Positions 27,495 to 37,477 of a stretch of DNA of 64,000 nt are shown in pieces. Source of the DNA: Hyphomonas sp. (GTDB lineage: Bacteria; Pseudomonadota; Alphaproteobacteria; Caulobacterales; Hyphomonadaceae); the NCBI GenBank assembly GCA_002700305.1, contig PACZ01000024.1, forward strand, positions 1 to 64,000, written 5' to 3'. Each line of letters begins with the position of its first letter. Positions within the stretch are counted from its first letter, which is position 1. The notes under the pieces are model-generated. The model was not told the origin of the DNA. It did no database searches and saw only the letters and a program-made list of their open reading frames with translations. The position numbers and the translations under genes are program-made.

Positions 27495-28658
27495 ATGAGC
27501 GTACAAGCCATCCGGCCGCAACTGACAGAGCAGGATATCCACCGCCTGATGAAGGGCGAAACGCCCGAGCAGCGCGCGTCGGTGGCGCACCGTCTGTGCC
27601 GCCGCATAGCGCTGGACGTGCTGAGCGATGACGAGCGCAAATACGCCGAAGAGATCATGGCCATCCTGGCCGATGACGCGGCAGATCTCGTGCGCCGCAC
27701 GCTGTCGGTCACGCTGCGCAATTCGCCGATCCTGCCGCGCGAAATCGCCCTCAAGCTGGCGCAGGATATTGAGGCCGTTGCCATTCCGGTGCTGCAGGAT
27801 TCGCCGGTCTTTACCGAAGAAGACCTGATCGAACTGGTCCTCTCCGTCACCGCCGCCAAACAGGCTGCCATCGCGGCGCGGGACGGGATTTCCGTGACGC
27901 TGACGGAAGTGATCTCCGAGCATGGGCAGGTGGAAGCCGTCCGGGCGCTCGCCTCCAATTCCAGCGCTGAATATACCGACCGGGCCTATGATGAAACGCT
28001 GCGCCGTTTCGGCAGCGACGAGATCGTCCAGAAAGGCCTGATCCGGCGCGAATTCATCCCGACCCATATCGCAGAGAAGATGGTTTCGCTGGTCTCCGGC
28101 CAGCTGTTCGACATGCTGGTGAACCGGCATGAGCTGCCGGCGCAGATGGCGATCGACCTGGCCGCCGGGGCGCGCGAACGGGCGACGATCGATCTGGTCG
28201 AGCAGGCGGGCCGGTCAAACGACCTCGTGCGGTTTGTCTCGCAGCTGAACCTCAATGGCCGTCTCAGCCATTCCCTGATCATGCGCGCGCTGTGCTGCGG
28301 ACAGATGCCTTTCGTGGAGCATGCGCTGGCCGAACTGTCCGGTGTGGCGCACCAGCGGGTCTGGCTGATGATCCATGATGCCGGTCCGCTGGGCCTGCAG
28401 GCGGTGTTCGACCGGGCAGGCATGCCGCGCAAGATGCTGCCGGCCTTCAAGGCCGCCGTGAACGTCTTCCACGAAACCGCCTATGATGGCGGGCCGAATG
28501 ACCGGGCCCGTTTCCGCGCCCGCATGATCGAGCGCGTGCTGACCCAGTTCCAGGCGATCCCGAAGGACGACCTCGAATACCTGCTTGAGAAGCTGGACTA
28601 TTATTCCGAGATGGCGGCGGCCGAAGAGGCTGACAACGCCGATACCGACGCCGCTTAG
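27495..28658 (+). CDS. DUF2336 domain-containing protein
   Basis: A 387-residue, all-helical cytoplasmic protein of the alphaproteobacterial DUF2336 family. The family-type start is LTEQDIHRLMKGETPEQRAS, followed by HEAT-like helical pairs such as LVRRTLSVTLRNSPILPREIA and VVRALASNSSAEYTD-type segments. The C-terminus is acidic. The function is unknown; relatives are linked by annotation to cell-cycle and stress signalling. It lies behind the tig terminator with its own promoter region, and its stop overlaps the stop of the convergent EAL-like gene by four bases. Confidence 0.82.
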   Translation: MSVQAIRPQLTEQDIHRLMKGETPEQRASVAHRLCRRIALDVLSDDERKYAEEIMAILADDAADLVRRTLSVTLRNSPILPREIALKLAQDIEAVAIPVLQDSPVFTEEDLIELVLSVTAAKQAAIAARDGISVTLTEVISEHGQVEAVRALASNSSAEYTDRAYDETLRRFGSDEIVQKGLIRREFIPTHIAEKMVSLVSGQLFDMLVNRHELPAQMAIDLAAGARERATIDLVEQAGRSNDLVRFVSQLNLNGRLSHSLIMRALCCGQMPFVEHALAELSGVAHQRVWLMIHDAGPLGLQAVFDRAGMPRKMLPAFKAAVNVFHETAYDGGPNDRARFRARMIERVLTQFQAIPKDDLEYLLEKLDYYSEMAAAEEADNADTDAA

Positions 28659-29329
28659 GCGTCTGTGCGCAGACGCGTCCCGGCGGAGATGCCGAGGCGG
28701 CCAAGCTCGTCTGCATCGCGCCAGTTGGCGTTTTCCGCAATCACGAGAATGCCGGCGCTGGACGCGGTTTCGCAGGTCTCCATCAGGTCGTCGTCGTCAA
28801 GATGACGGGCGTCGACGCGCAGCGTGTCGATCAGGAGGCGCATGCCCTCAGCCAGCGGGGTCTGCCAGGATTTGCGCATGTCGACGGACACACGGAAGCC
28901 ATGACGGCGGAAATGGGCCACCCGGCTGGTGCAGTCGGCGGCATCGCCGGCAAAGGCGGTGTCGGTGAACTCGATGCAGAATTCCTGCTGGCAGAACACG
29001 CTGCGGCGCACGCGGGCATCGCAGACCAGCGCCGTGTCCGGGTTGGCTAGCGCGGCAACGGGCGCCGGCACGATGATCGGGCGGTGATCGTGGCGGAATT
29101 CGTGCGCGATGCTGGAAATCTCGCCGATGCGGTCAGCGACCCATTTTGCGGAATTCGATTCGCTCTTGCGGACGCGGGCCGGACCGAAGGAGGGGCCGTC
29201 TTCAAAACAGAAGGGCAGTTCCGCCGTCATGCCGAGGGCGTCACCCGTCGCAAGATCCAGCACCGGGTCGAACCGGACCGCTGGTGTGGGGATTGTTTGG
29301 ACGGTCGTATTGGCCCAGGTCTGTTTCAT
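28655..29329 (-). CDS. Degenerate EAL-domain protein (predicted catalytically dead)
   Basis: A 224-residue protein that resembles an EAL phosphodiesterase fold without its active site. VRFDPVLDLATGDALGMTAEL near residues 18-38 lines up with the first EAL strand but the motif reads AEL. LLIDTLRVDARHLDDDDLMETC and AGILVIAENANWRDADELGRL resemble the later strands, where catalytic EALs have DDFG and AEGVE. A cyclic-di-GMP binding or protein-interaction role is possible. It is divergent from the Nudix gene and convergent with the DUF2336 gene. Confidence 0.6.
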   Translation of the reverse strand: MKQTWANTTVQTIPTPAVRFDPVLDLATGDALGMTAELPFCFEDGPSFGPARVRKSESNSAKWVADRIGEISSIAHEFRHDHRPIIVPAPVAALANPDTALVCDARVRRSVFCQQEFCIEFTDTAFAGDAADCTSRVAHFRRHGFRVSVDMRKSWQTPLAEGMRLLIDTLRVDARHLDDDDLMETCETASSAGILVIAENANWRDADELGRLGISAGTRLRTDA

Positions 29330-29442
29330 CGTGTCCCGCTCATATGTCTGTTGGTCTTGCTTTCCCTAGGGGCTGAGGCTGAAGATCACGCGTAAGAACA
29401 GAGGCACATTTCGATGAAATTTGCCCGATAGGGGGAACCACC

Positions 29443-30249
29443 ATGGAAAAGACACCCGCAGAACCGAGACTTTCGGCAACAATCCTTATGGTGCGCGATG
29501 CCGCGTCCGGCCCGCCGGAAGTGCTGATGGTGAAGCGCCACTATGAGATCGACTTTGCAGCGGGTGCACTGGTGTTTCCGGGCGGCAAGGCCAGCGAGGA
29601 CGATTCGCGGGCCGACTGGGATGCCTGGACCGACGGCGATTATGGCCCGGTACAACAGGATGCGCGGATTGCGGCTGTGCGGGAGGCCTATGAAGAAAGC
29701 GGCCTGCTGCTGGCGCGGCATGCCTCGGCCCGCGGACCCGGCGCGCCGCTGGTGGGTGCCGACATCGCCGACAAGCTGGCGCCGCATCGCCACGCCGTGG
29801 ACCGGGCGGAAATGAGCTTTCTGGACCTGATCCGCGAGCATGAGCTGGTGCTGGCGCTCGATAGCCTCGTGCATTTCGGCCACTGGATCACACCGATCAT
29901 GATGCCCAAGCGCTTCGACACGCATTTCTACATCGCGCCGGCCCCGGAACACCAGATTGCCGCCCATGACGGCCGCGAGACCACGGACGCCGTGTGGATG
30001 TCAGCGGAAGAGGCGCTGGCGCAGGAAGCCGATGGCCGGGCAACCATTATCTTCCCGACACGGATGAATTTGAAGCGGATGACGATGGCGACATCCGTCT
30101 CCGACGCGCTGGCGCGTTTCGGGGCGATGGACGTGCCGACTGTCCTGCCGAAACCGGGCAAGGATGATGACGGCAATCCCTGCCTGTTCATCCCGGACGT
30201 GGAAGGCTATGGCCAGACGGTGGAACTGCTGTCGAACGTGAAGGTCTAG
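29443..30249 (+). CDS. Nudix hydrolase (NUDT19-like)
   Basis: A 268-residue Nudix protein. It opens SATILMVRDAASGPPEVLMV, then GALVFPGGKASEDD. The Nudix box is split by an insertion: GGK near residue 47, with AAVREAYEESGLLLAR near 83-98 supplying the REx2EExG metal ligands. That long spacing is typical of the NUDT19/NUDT7 CoA-type group, so an acyl-CoA or related nucleotide substrate is plausible but not shown. The middle part has WITPIMMPKRFDTHFYIAPA. It ends nine bases from the hslU stop on the other strand. Confidence 0.85.
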   Translation: MEKTPAEPRLSATILMVRDAASGPPEVLMVKRHYEIDFAAGALVFPGGKASEDDSRADWDAWTDGDYGPVQQDARIAAVREAYEESGLLLARHASARGPGAPLVGADIADKLAPHRHAVDRAEMSFLDLIREHELVLALDSLVHFGHWITPIMMPKRFDTHFYIAPAPEHQIAAHDGRETTDAVWMSAEEALAQEADGRATIIFPTRMNLKRMTMATSVSDALARFGAMDVPTVLPKPGKDDDGNPCLFIPDVEGYGQTVELLSNVKV

Positions 30250-30258
30250 AGCCGTCCG

Positions 30259-31563
30259 TTACAGGATGAATTTTGACAGGTCCGCATCCGCGGCGAGGCC
30301 GCTGACGCGTTCATTCACATAATCCGCCGTAATGGTGATCGTCTCGCCCTTCTTCTCGGGCGCTTCGAAACTGATTTCGTCCAGCAGGCGTTCCAGAACG
30401 GTCTGAAGGCGGCGGGCGCCGATATTCTCGACGCTGTTGTTCACGGCCTCTGCGAGGTCTGCCAGCGTATCGATTGCGGCATCCTCGAAGACCAGGGTGA
30501 CGCCTTCGGCGGCCATGAGGGCTTCATATTGGCGGATCAGGCTGGCTTCCGGCTCCACGAGAATGCGGCGTAAATCGTCCCGGGTCAGCGCTTCCAGCTC
30601 CACACGGATCGGCAGGCGGCCCTGAAGTTCCGGCAGCATGTCCGACGGTTTGGACACGTGGAAGGCCCCGGAGGCGATGAAGAGGATATGATCGGTCTTC
30701 ACGGCGCCGCGTTTTGTCGAAACGGTCGTGCCTTCAATGAGAGGCAGGAGGTCGCGTTGCACGCCTTCGCGGCTGACATCGGCGCCGCCGCGCTCTGACT
30801 TGGCGGCGATCTTGTCGATCTCGTCGAGGAAAACGATGCCGTCCTGCTCCACGGCCGTAACGGCCTCGCGGGCGATGGATTCCTCGTCGATCATCTTGTC
30901 GGCTTCTTCGTCGAGCAGGGGCTTGTAGGCCTCTTTCACGGTTGTGCGGACACGCTTGGTGCGCCCGCCCATGGCCTTGCCCAGCATGTCCGACAGATTG
31001 ATCATGCCCATGGACCCGCCCTGGCCGGGTAGGTCGAACATCTGCATCGGGCCGCCGGTTTCCGGCATGTCGATGTCGACTTCCTTGTCGTCGAGCTCTC
31101 CGTCGCGCAGCTTGCGGCGGAAGACTTCGCGGGTGGAGGATTGGGCATCCTGGCCGACCAGCGCGTCGAGCAGGCGTTCCTCGGCGGCGTCCGTTGCCGC
31201 CTGCTGCACACCTGCGCGCTTCTGCTCGCGGATCATGCCGACGGCGGCCTCGACGAGGTCCCGGATGATTTGTTCCACGTCGCGGCCGACATAGCCGACT
31301 TCTGTGAACTTGGTGGCTTCGACCTTCAGGAAAGGCGCATTGGCGAGGCGGGCGAGGCGCCGGGAGACTTCCGTCTTACCCACGCCGGTCGGGCCGATCA
31401 TCAGGATGTTCTTCGGCGTGATCTCGCCCTGCAGGTTTTCCGGAGTCTGCTTGCGGCGCCAGCGGTTGCGCAGGGCGATGGCGACGGCGCGCTTGGCGCC
31501 GGTCTGGCCAACAATGTGGCGATCGAGTTCAGCGACGATTTCGCGGGGGGTGAGTTCTGTCAT
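30259..31563 (-). CDS. hslU: ATP-dependent protease ATPase subunit HslU
   Basis: AAA+ unfoldase partner of HslV. 434 residues. Start [20 protein letters not shown] is canonical; Walker [16 protein letters not shown] near 61, the pore motif [14 protein letters not shown] near 88, Walker [20 protein letters not shown] near 247, and the sensor region [18 protein letters not shown] near 385. The I-domain (about 110-240) is present. It lies 17 bases after hslV in one operon. Confidence 0.97.
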   Translation of the reverse strand: MTELTPREIVAELDRHIVGQTGAKRAVAIALRNRWRRKQTPENLQGEITPKNILMIGPTGVGKTEVSRRLARLANAPFLKVEATKFTEVGYVGRDVEQIIRDLVEAAVGMIREQKRAGVQQAATDAAEERLLDALVGQDAQSSTREVFRRKLRDGELDDKEVDIDMPETGGPMQMFDLPGQGGSMGMINLSDMLGKAMGGRTKRVRTTVKEAYKPLLDEEADKMIDEESIAREAVTAVEQDGIVFLDEIDKIAAKSERGGADVSREGVQRDLLPLIEGTTVSTKRGAVKTDHILFIASGAFHVSKPSDMLPELQGRLPIRVELEALTRDDLRRILVEPEASLIRQYEALMAAEGVTLVFEDAAIDTLADLAEAVNNSVENIGARRLQTVLERLLDEISFEAPEKKGETITITADYVNERVSGLAADADLSKFIL

Positions 31564-31580
31564 GTGATCTGGGTGTCCGG

Positions 31581-32141
31581 TCAGACGTCGAGGGTTTCGA
31601 CCGTGAAATTGGCATTGGTGTAGACGCAGATGTCGGCCGCAATCTGCATGGCCTTGCGGCCAATCGTTTCGGCGTCGTCTTCATAGTCGATCAGGGCGCG
31701 AGCAGCGGAGAGGGCATAATTGCCACCGGAGCCGACGGCCACGACGTCATATTCAGGTTCCAGCACGTCGCCTGACCCGGTCAGCACGAGGGTGACTTCC
31801 TTGTCCGCGACGATCAGGAGGGCTTCGAGTTTCTGGAGGTATTTCTCCGTCCGCCAGTCCTTGGCGAGTTCCACGGCGGCGCGCGAGAGCTGGCCATTGT
31901 GGCGCTCCAGCTTGGTTTCCAGCCGTTCGAACAGGGTGAAGGCGTCGGCGGTGGCGCCGGCGAACCCGGCCAGGATCTTGCCATCGCCCAGGCGGCGCAC
32001 CTTGCGGGCGTTGCCTTTCATGACGGTCTGTCCCATGGACACCTGGCCATCGGACATCATGACGAGTTTGTTGTTCTTGCGAACGGCCAGAATGGTCGTG
32101 CCATGCCAGCCGGGGGAGTTGGTTTCGGATGCGCCAGTCAT
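31581..32141 (-). CDS. hslV: ATP-dependent protease proteolytic subunit HslV
   Basis: Proteasome-like N-terminal threonine protease. The mature N-terminus is the second Thr region of [30 protein letters not shown] and [17 protein letters not shown] are family signatures, and [16 protein letters not shown] is near the end. ATG 32141 gives [14 protein letters not shown] and 186 residues; the frame extends to 32204 but the extra residues do not fit the family. The upstream side faces pstC with a short divergent region. Confidence 0.96.
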   Translation of the reverse strand: MTGASETNSPGWHGTTILAVRKNNKLVMMSDGQVSMGQTVMKGNARKVRRLGDGKILAGFAGATADAFTLFERLETKLERHNGQLSRAAVELAKDWRTEKYLQKLEALLIVADKEVTLVLTGSGDVLEPEYDVVAVGSGGNYALSAARALIDYEDDAETIGRKAMQIAADICVYTNANFTVETLDV

Positions 32142-32207
32142 GTCGGAGATGTGGACGATCAGATCGTCCGGTGCAAGGAGTCGACTGGGCCGCAATGTCG
32201 GCACGTT

Positions 32208-32225
32208 TTGTCACATAAGTGTCGC
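32208..32225 (+). promoter_or_regulatory. Candidate Pho box (PhoB site) upstream of pstC
   Basis: TTGTCAC-ATAA-GTGTCGC keeps the 7-4-7 direct-repeat layout of the PhoB consensus CTGTCAT-N4-CTGTCAT, with the TGTC core intact in both halves. It lies 46 bases before the pstC ATG, and phoB is the last gene of the same cluster. Confidence 0.6.
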
Positions 32226-32271
32226 GGCACTCCAGTAAGGGGTGCACAGCTGACAGTTGAACGGGGACTGG

Positions 32272-33687
32272 ATGCTCTCGCAATTGGGCCACCTGCCAAT
32301 GGACTTCCTGCTCCTCGCGGCGGCAGTGACTCTAGCGTCTTTCGGTTTTATCGCCGGGCGCCTGCGGGCGGAGCAATTCTCCTTCACCGGTGACATTCAT
32401 CCGAACTCCCGCCCCAATGCGCACGGCTATTTCGTCCTAATGTGGAGCCTGGTGCCGGTCGTGCTGATCGGGCTGGGTTATGTCCTGTTCGGTGAAGGGG
32501 CGTCGCGCGCGATCCTGCGCAGCGAGCTGCCGGAGGGGTTTTCCATCCTGTCGCCCGGCGAACTGACGACATATCTGGACACGGTGGCCCGCGCTGCGCG
32601 GATGCCGGACTTCCTTAGCGGCGAGCGCGTCTTCGATACGGTAACCGAACGCTATGGCGAGATCCGGGGCACGGTGAACATGGCGACGCTGCTCGCGGCG
32701 TGCGCGCTGTCTGTCGCGGGCATGTTTGCGGCACGGCGGTGCCTGTCGCCGGGCTTCCGGGCGCGCCAGCATGTCGAGAGCGGCATCGAATGGTTCCTGT
32801 TCCTCTGCGCAGCCCTCGCCATCGCAACGACGGTCGGGATCGTTGCTTCGCTGGTGTTCGAGAGCCTGCGCTTCTTTGCCGAGGTGCCGGTGTGGGACTT
32901 CGTGCTGGGCACCCGCTGGAACGCGCAGACAAATGCCGAGTTCGGGGCACTGCCGCTGTTCTTCGGCACGTTCATGATCTCATTCTTCGCCATGATGATT
33001 GCCGCGCCCGTTGGCCTCTACGCGGCGATCTACCTGTCGGAATATGCCAGCAGCCAGGTGCGCGGGATCATCAAGCCGGTCCTTGAAGTACTCGCGGGTA
33101 TCCCGACGGTTGTATACGGCTTCTTTGCGCTGCTGGTGATCGCCCCCGCTGTGCGGTCGGTCGCGCTCTGGATCAATCAAATGCTGATCGCCTGGGGGCT
33201 GGCGGATGGCGCTGTGCTGGCAGCGCAGCCGACGAGTGCGCTCGCCGCGGGGATTGTTATGGGGATCATGGTGATCCCGTTCGTTTCCTCGCTGTCGGAT
33301 GACGTTATCCGCGCTGTGCCGCAGTCCCTCCGGGACGGCGCCTACGCCATGGGGGCGACGAAGTCCGAAGCAGTGCGGCAGGTGATTGTTCCGGCTGCAT
33401 TGCCGGGCATCATCGCTGCGCTGTTGCTGGCCGTGTCCCGCGCCATCGGTGAGACCATGATTGTCGTTATGGCAGCAGGGCAGCGGGCGCAGATTTCGAC
33501 CGACCCGACCTCCGACCTGACAACCATAACCGTGCAGATCGTTGCGCTGCTGACCGGGGAATCCGAGTTCGACAGCCCGAAGACGCTTTCTGCCTTTGCG
33601 CTCGGCCTCGTCCTGTTCATCGTGACGCTGATCTTCAACCTCGTCGCCATCAATGTGGTGAAACGGTTCCGTGAAAAATATGAGTGA
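32272..33687 (+). CDS. pstC: Phosphate ABC transporter permease PstC
   Basis: Inner-membrane permease of the high-affinity phosphate transporter. ATG 32272 has GGGG just upstream and gives 471 residues; a TTG at 32257 is also in frame. Three early membrane segments and a roughly 200-residue N-terminal part precede the permease core, where VLEVLAGIPTVVYGFFALLV and AMGATKSEAVRQVIVPAALPG (the EAA loop) are typical. The long N-terminus is common in alphaproteobacterial PstC. It overlaps pstA by eight bases. Confidence 0.94.
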   Translation: MLSQLGHLPMDFLLLAAAVTLASFGFIAGRLRAEQFSFTGDIHPNSRPNAHGYFVLMWSLVPVVLIGLGYVLFGEGASRAILRSELPEGFSILSPGELTTYLDTVARAARMPDFLSGERVFDTVTERYGEIRGTVNMATLLAACALSVAGMFAARRCLSPGFRARQHVESGIEWFLFLCAALAIATTVGIVASLVFESLRFFAEVPVWDFVLGTRWNAQTNAEFGALPLFFGTFMISFFAMMIAAPVGLYAAIYLSEYASSQVRGIIKPVLEVLAGIPTVVYGFFALLVIAPAVRSVALWINQMLIAWGLADGAVLAAQPTSALAAGIVMGIMVIPFVSSLSDDVIRAVPQSLRDGAYAMGATKSEAVRQVIVPAALPGIIAALLLAVSRAIGETMIVVMAAGQRAQISTDPTSDLTTITVQIVALLTGESEFDSPKTLSAFALGLVLFIVTLIFNLVAINVVKRFREKYE

Positions 33688-35257
33688 TCCGTCCACCTCC
33701 CCGATGGCCAATGCGCCTTTCGCAAATGAAAGGGTGTTGAAGCGGCTGCGCCGGCGCCGGGCAGCGGACCGCCGGTTCAAATGGTATGGCCGCATGGCCA
33801 TCGGCTTTGCGCTGGCGGCGCTGACACTGCTGCTCGCGTCAATCGCGACGCAGGCTGTGTCGGCAGCCACCTATCATGTCGTGACGTTCGACATGACGTT
33901 CGACAAGGACACGTTTGGCGATGTCCAGCCGGACAGCCCCCCGCCGGTGGACAGGGTCTACGGCCTTGTCCGTAACGATCTGCTGGCGCAGTTCCCGGAA
34001 ACCGCGAGCAGTCCGGCCTTGCGGCATGATCTGCTGGGCCTGGTGACCCGGCTTGCCGTGCTTCCTGTCGCGAAGGAGCTCGTCCGGAAGCCGGCTGAAA
34101 TTGGCACGGCTCAACGTGTCGAATTGCCTTTGTCCGACGATCTGGACCTGTTCCTGAAGGGGGCGACGGCGCGTCACCTGACCGTTCCGGTAGGCCGGGT
34201 GGATGCTGAGGAGTCAGCCGGCAGTGTCACCCTGACCAGCGAGGCCGCCTTCAACCGCCTGATCGCGGCAACCTCCCTTGAGAACATGCAGGCCGCGGGC
34301 ACGCCGGATGCCGGCTCCATTCTGATGACGGCCGGCAGGTCGACGATCCGGCTGGACAGTCTGGCGCCATCCCGCGTGACCGGAACGCTGCTGACCGGCG
34401 GTGTGCAGGACTTCCGCACATACCCGGCCCGGGCGCGCCTGATCCCGGCGCCGGAGAGTGAGCGGACGGTCAGCGACTTGCAGATTGCCTGGCTGCTGGC
34501 CCTGAAAGCGGACGGACGGGTGCTCCGCGTGCCGCACTGGAGCCTGCTGACGCACACCGACAGCACGCAGCCAGAGCTCGCCGGGGCGCTGGCCGCCATC
34601 ATCGGGTCCCTGCTGACATTGCTGGTGACGGCGTCGCTGGCCATTCCGGTTGGCATTCTTGCGTCGGTCTATCTGGAAGAATTCGCGCCGAGAAACCGGA
34701 TCACCGGGCTGATCGAGGTGAACATCAACAATCTGGCGGCGGTGCCGTCGATCGTGTTTGGCCTTCTGGGCGCCGCGGTATTCCTCGGGGCATTCGGCCT
34801 GCCGCGCTCTGCGCCGGTCGTGGGCGGTCTCGTGCTGGCGCTCCTGATCCTTCCGGTGGTGATCATCGCGTCCCGTGCCGCGCTGAAGGCGGTGCCCCAG
34901 TCCATCCGCGATGCGGCGCTCGCAATCGGGGCGTCGCGGATGCAGACCGTGTTTCATCATGTCATGCCGCTAGCTGCGCCAGGCATGCTGACAGGCGCCA
35001 TTCTCGGCATGGCCCGGGCGCTGGGCGAGACGGCGCCTCTGCTGCTGATCGGGATGGTGGCGTTCGTCGCCGAAGTTCCACGCGGCCCGACGGATGAGGC
35101 GACGGCGTTGCCGGTGCTGATCTATTCCTGGGCAACGCAGGCCGAACGGGCGTGGGAGCCGATGACAGGTGCTGTTATTTTGATCCTGCTGGCCTTCCTG
35201 ATAGCGATGAATGGCGTAGTCGTATTCCTGCGCCGGAAATTTGAGCGGAGATGGTGA
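33680..35257 (+). CDS. pstA: Phosphate ABC transporter permease PstA
   Basis: Second permease subunit, 525 residues. After one membrane segment (about residues 35-60) comes a large predicted periplasmic domain of some 220 residues (DUF3333-like), then the permease core with [18 protein letters not shown] and the EAA loop [13 protein letters not shown] [21 protein letters not shown]. The ATG at 33680 is preferred over the GTG at 33671; both lie inside the end of pstC. It overlaps pstB by seven bases. Confidence 0.93.
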   Translation: MSDPSTSPMANAPFANERVLKRLRRRRAADRRFKWYGRMAIGFALAALTLLLASIATQAVSAATYHVVTFDMTFDKDTFGDVQPDSPPPVDRVYGLVRNDLLAQFPETASSPALRHDLLGLVTRLAVLPVAKELVRKPAEIGTAQRVELPLSDDLDLFLKGATARHLTVPVGRVDAEESAGSVTLTSEAAFNRLIAATSLENMQAAGTPDAGSILMTAGRSTIRLDSLAPSRVTGTLLTGGVQDFRTYPARARLIPAPESERTVSDLQIAWLLALKADGRVLRVPHWSLLTHTDSTQPELAGALAAIIGSLLTLLVTASLAIPVGILASVYLEEFAPRNRITGLIEVNINNLAAVPSIVFGLLGAAVFLGAFGLPRSAPVVGGLVLALLILPVVIIASRAALKAVPQSIRDAALAIGASRMQTVFHHVMPLAAPGMLTGAILGMARALGETAPLLLIGMVAFVAEVPRGPTDEATALPVLIYSWATQAERAWEPMTGAVILILLAFLIAMNGVVVFLRRKFERRW

Positions 35258-36075
35258 TGGACGGGACTCTCGGAAGCACTGAAGCGGAGACCGGCACGCT
35301 GCCGGGGGCGCCGGATGCGTCCGTGCGCATGTCCTGCCGCAACATCAATGTCTTCTACGCCGAGAAGCAGGCGATCTTCGATGTGTCGCTGCAGATCGCA
35401 GATCGCTCCGTGACGGCGCTGATCGGACCGTCCGGTTGCGGCAAGTCGACCTTTCTGCGCTGCCTCAATCGCATGAACGACACGATTGAAGGATGCCGGG
35501 TAGAAGGCGAGATCATGATGGAGGGGAAAGACATCAACTCCCCGGCCATCGACCCCGTCCTGCTGCGCTCACGCGTCGGCATGGTGTTCCAGAAACCGAA
35601 CCCGTTCCCGAAATCGATCTATGAAAACATCGCCTACGGCCCCCGTATTCACGGGCTGGCACAGGGGCGCGAGGACATGGACGAAATCGTGGAAAAAAGC
35701 CTGCGGCGGGCAGGCCTCTGGGATGAAGTCAAAGACCGGCTGAACCTTGCCGGCACCAGCTTGTCAGGCGGCCAGCAACAGCGCCTGTGCATTGCGCGGG
35801 CAATTGCTGTGCGGCCCGAAGTGATCCTGATGGACGAACCTTGCTCGGCCCTGGACCCGATTGCCACGGCGCGTATCGAAGAGCTCATCGATGATCTGCG
35901 CAAACGCTACTGCATCATCATCGTGACCCACTCCATGCAACAGGCCGCGCGGGTTTCTCAGCGTACGGCTTTCTTCCACCTCGGCTCCCTGGTGGAAGTG
36001 GGGGACACAGACCAGATTTTCACCAGTCCCCGTGACCGCCGGACGGAAGACTATATCACGGGACGTTTCGGATAA
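35251..36075 (+). CDS. pstB: Phosphate ABC transporter ATPase PstB
   Basis: ATP-binding subunit of the phosphate importer. 274 residues. Walker [10 protein letters not shown] near residue 63, the PstB-specific [21 protein letters not shown]-loop [20 protein letters not shown], signature [16 protein letters not shown] near 172, Walker [14 protein letters not shown] near 190 and the H-loop His in [14 protein letters not shown]. The first 25 residues are a variable extension. Three in-frame start codons cluster at 35251-35257. Confidence 0.97.
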   Translation: MVMDGTLGSTEAETGTLPGAPDASVRMSCRNINVFYAEKQAIFDVSLQIADRSVTALIGPSGCGKSTFLRCLNRMNDTIEGCRVEGEIMMEGKDINSPAIDPVLLRSRVGMVFQKPNPFPKSIYENIAYGPRIHGLAQGREDMDEIVEKSLRRAGLWDEVKDRLNLAGTSLSGGQQQRLCIARAIAVRPEVILMDEPCSALDPIATARIEELIDDLRKRYCIIIVTHSMQQAARVSQRTAFFHLGSLVEVGDTDQIFTSPRDRRTEDYITGRFG

Positions 36076-36081
36076 GACGCC

Positions 36082-36759
36082 ATGTCAGACCATATCGTAT
36101 CAGCCTTCACTGAAGAACTGGAAAGTCTGTCTGCAGACATTCTGCGCATGGGTGGAATTGTCGAGGAGATGATCGTCGATTCCTGCCAGGCTGTTCTCCA
36201 CAACAATCTGGACCTCGCCGCGGATGTCATTGACCGCGATCCGGAGGTGGACAGGATGGAAGCGGAAGTCGAACGGCAGATCGTCAGCCTGATCGCCCGC
36301 CGCCAGCCCATGGCGCACGATCTGCGATCTGTTTTCGCCGCGCTCAAAGTCTCCGGTGAACTGGAACGTATCGGCGACCTGTCAAAGAATATTGGCAAGC
36401 GGTCTCTGAACCTGGACACCGCAGTGTCGCCAGCGATGCGTAGCGGCGTTGCCCGCATGGCCGGGCCGGTATCGCGACAATTGCACCAAGTGCTCAATGC
36501 CTACGCTTCGGGTAATGCGGCTGAAGCGAGAGCTGTCTGGGAAACGGATGATGAAATTGACCAGCACTACAATGCCCTGTTCCGCGAGATGCTGACCTAC
36601 ATGATCGAAGACCCGCGTTCGATCAGCGATGGGGCGCACATGCTGTTCATGGCCAAAAATCTTGAGCGGATCGGCGACCACTGTACGAATATCGCCGAAT
36701 TCGTCTTCTTCCAGATCACGGGTGAAAACCTGGTGCAGCAGGACCGCCCGAAACAATAA
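36082..36759 (+). CDS. phoU: Phosphate signalling protein PhoU
   Basis: Negative regulator that couples the Pst transporter to the PhoR-PhoB system. 225 residues in two repeated three-helix bundles with the E/DxxxD metal-binding repeats: VIDRDPEVDRMEAEVERQ in the first and VWETDDEIDQHYNALFREM in the second. SGELERIGDLSKNIGKR and NLERIGDHCTNIAEF are the paired PhoU signatures. It starts six bases after pstB. Confidence 0.96.
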   Translation: MSDHIVSAFTEELESLSADILRMGGIVEEMIVDSCQAVLHNNLDLAADVIDRDPEVDRMEAEVERQIVSLIARRQPMAHDLRSVFAALKVSGELERIGDLSKNIGKRSLNLDTAVSPAMRSGVARMAGPVSRQLHQVLNAYASGNAAEARAVWETDDEIDQHYNALFREMLTYMIEDPRSISDGAHMLFMAKNLERIGDHCTNIAEFVFFQITGENLVQQDRPKQ

Positions 36760-36790
36760 GTGCCCGAAAGGTGCTTGCCAGGAGTATGAC

Positions 36791-37477
36791 ATGAAACCTT
36801 ACGTGCTGATCGCAGAAGACGAGAGTGCCGTCTCGGAGCTGCTTCAATACAATCTGAAGCGTGAAGATTATGAGGTGGCCATCGCCAATGACGGAGAGGA
36901 AGCCCTGCTGATGATGGAAGAGCGGGCGCCGGACCTGTTGCTGCTCGACTGGATGCTTCCGAAAGTCAGCGGCATCGAAGTGTGCCGCCGGGTCCGCAGC
37001 GGCGGCGCCAATCCGAACCTGCCGATCATCATGCTGACGGCGCGAGGCGAGGAAAGCGACCGCATTCGCGGTCTTGATACGGGTGCGGATGATTACGTCA
37101 CCAAGCCGTTCTCAACAACCGAGCTGATGGCGCGGGTGCGCGCTGTGCTGCGCCGTATCCGGCCGGGTCTGCGGGATGACAAGGTGATCGTTGGCGACAT
37201 CGAGATCGACCGGGTGGAACACCGCGTCACCCGCAATGGCAATGACATTCATCTTGGGCCGACCGAGTTCCGCCTGCTGGACTACTTCATGCAGCATCCG
37301 GGGCGGGTGTTCTCGCGCGAGCAGCTGCTTGATACGGTCTGGGGGTCGGATGTTTATGTCGAGCTTCGCACGGTGGACGTGCATGTCGGGCGCCTGCGCA
37401 AGGCGCTCCGGCAGAGCGGGGGCGACGATCCGATCCGTACCGTCCGCTCTGCCGGGTATGCATTGCGCGCTGACTAG
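36791..37477 (+). CDS. phoB: Phosphate regulon response regulator PhoB
   Basis: OmpR-class response regulator of 228 residues. Receiver domain (1-120) with acidic pocket EDE, phospho-acceptor Asp53 in LLLLDWMLPKVSG and Lys in DDYVTKPFS. The winged-helix domain (about 130-228) has LGPTEFRLLDYFMQHPGRVF and VDVHVGRLRKAL. ATG 36791 is preferred; the frame opens inside phoU. phoR, often adjacent, is not in the window. The stop overlaps the convergent hydrolase stop (CTAG). Confidence 0.96.
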   Translation: MKPYVLIAEDESAVSELLQYNLKREDYEVAIANDGEEALLMMEERAPDLLLLDWMLPKVSGIEVCRRVRSGGANPNLPIIMLTARGEESDRIRGLDTGADDYVTKPFSTTELMARVRAVLRRIRPGLRDDKVIVGDIEIDRVEHRVTRNGNDIHLGPTEFRLLDYFMQHPGRVFSREQLLDTVWGSDVYVELRTVDVHVGRLRKALRQSGGDDPIRTVRSAGYALRAD

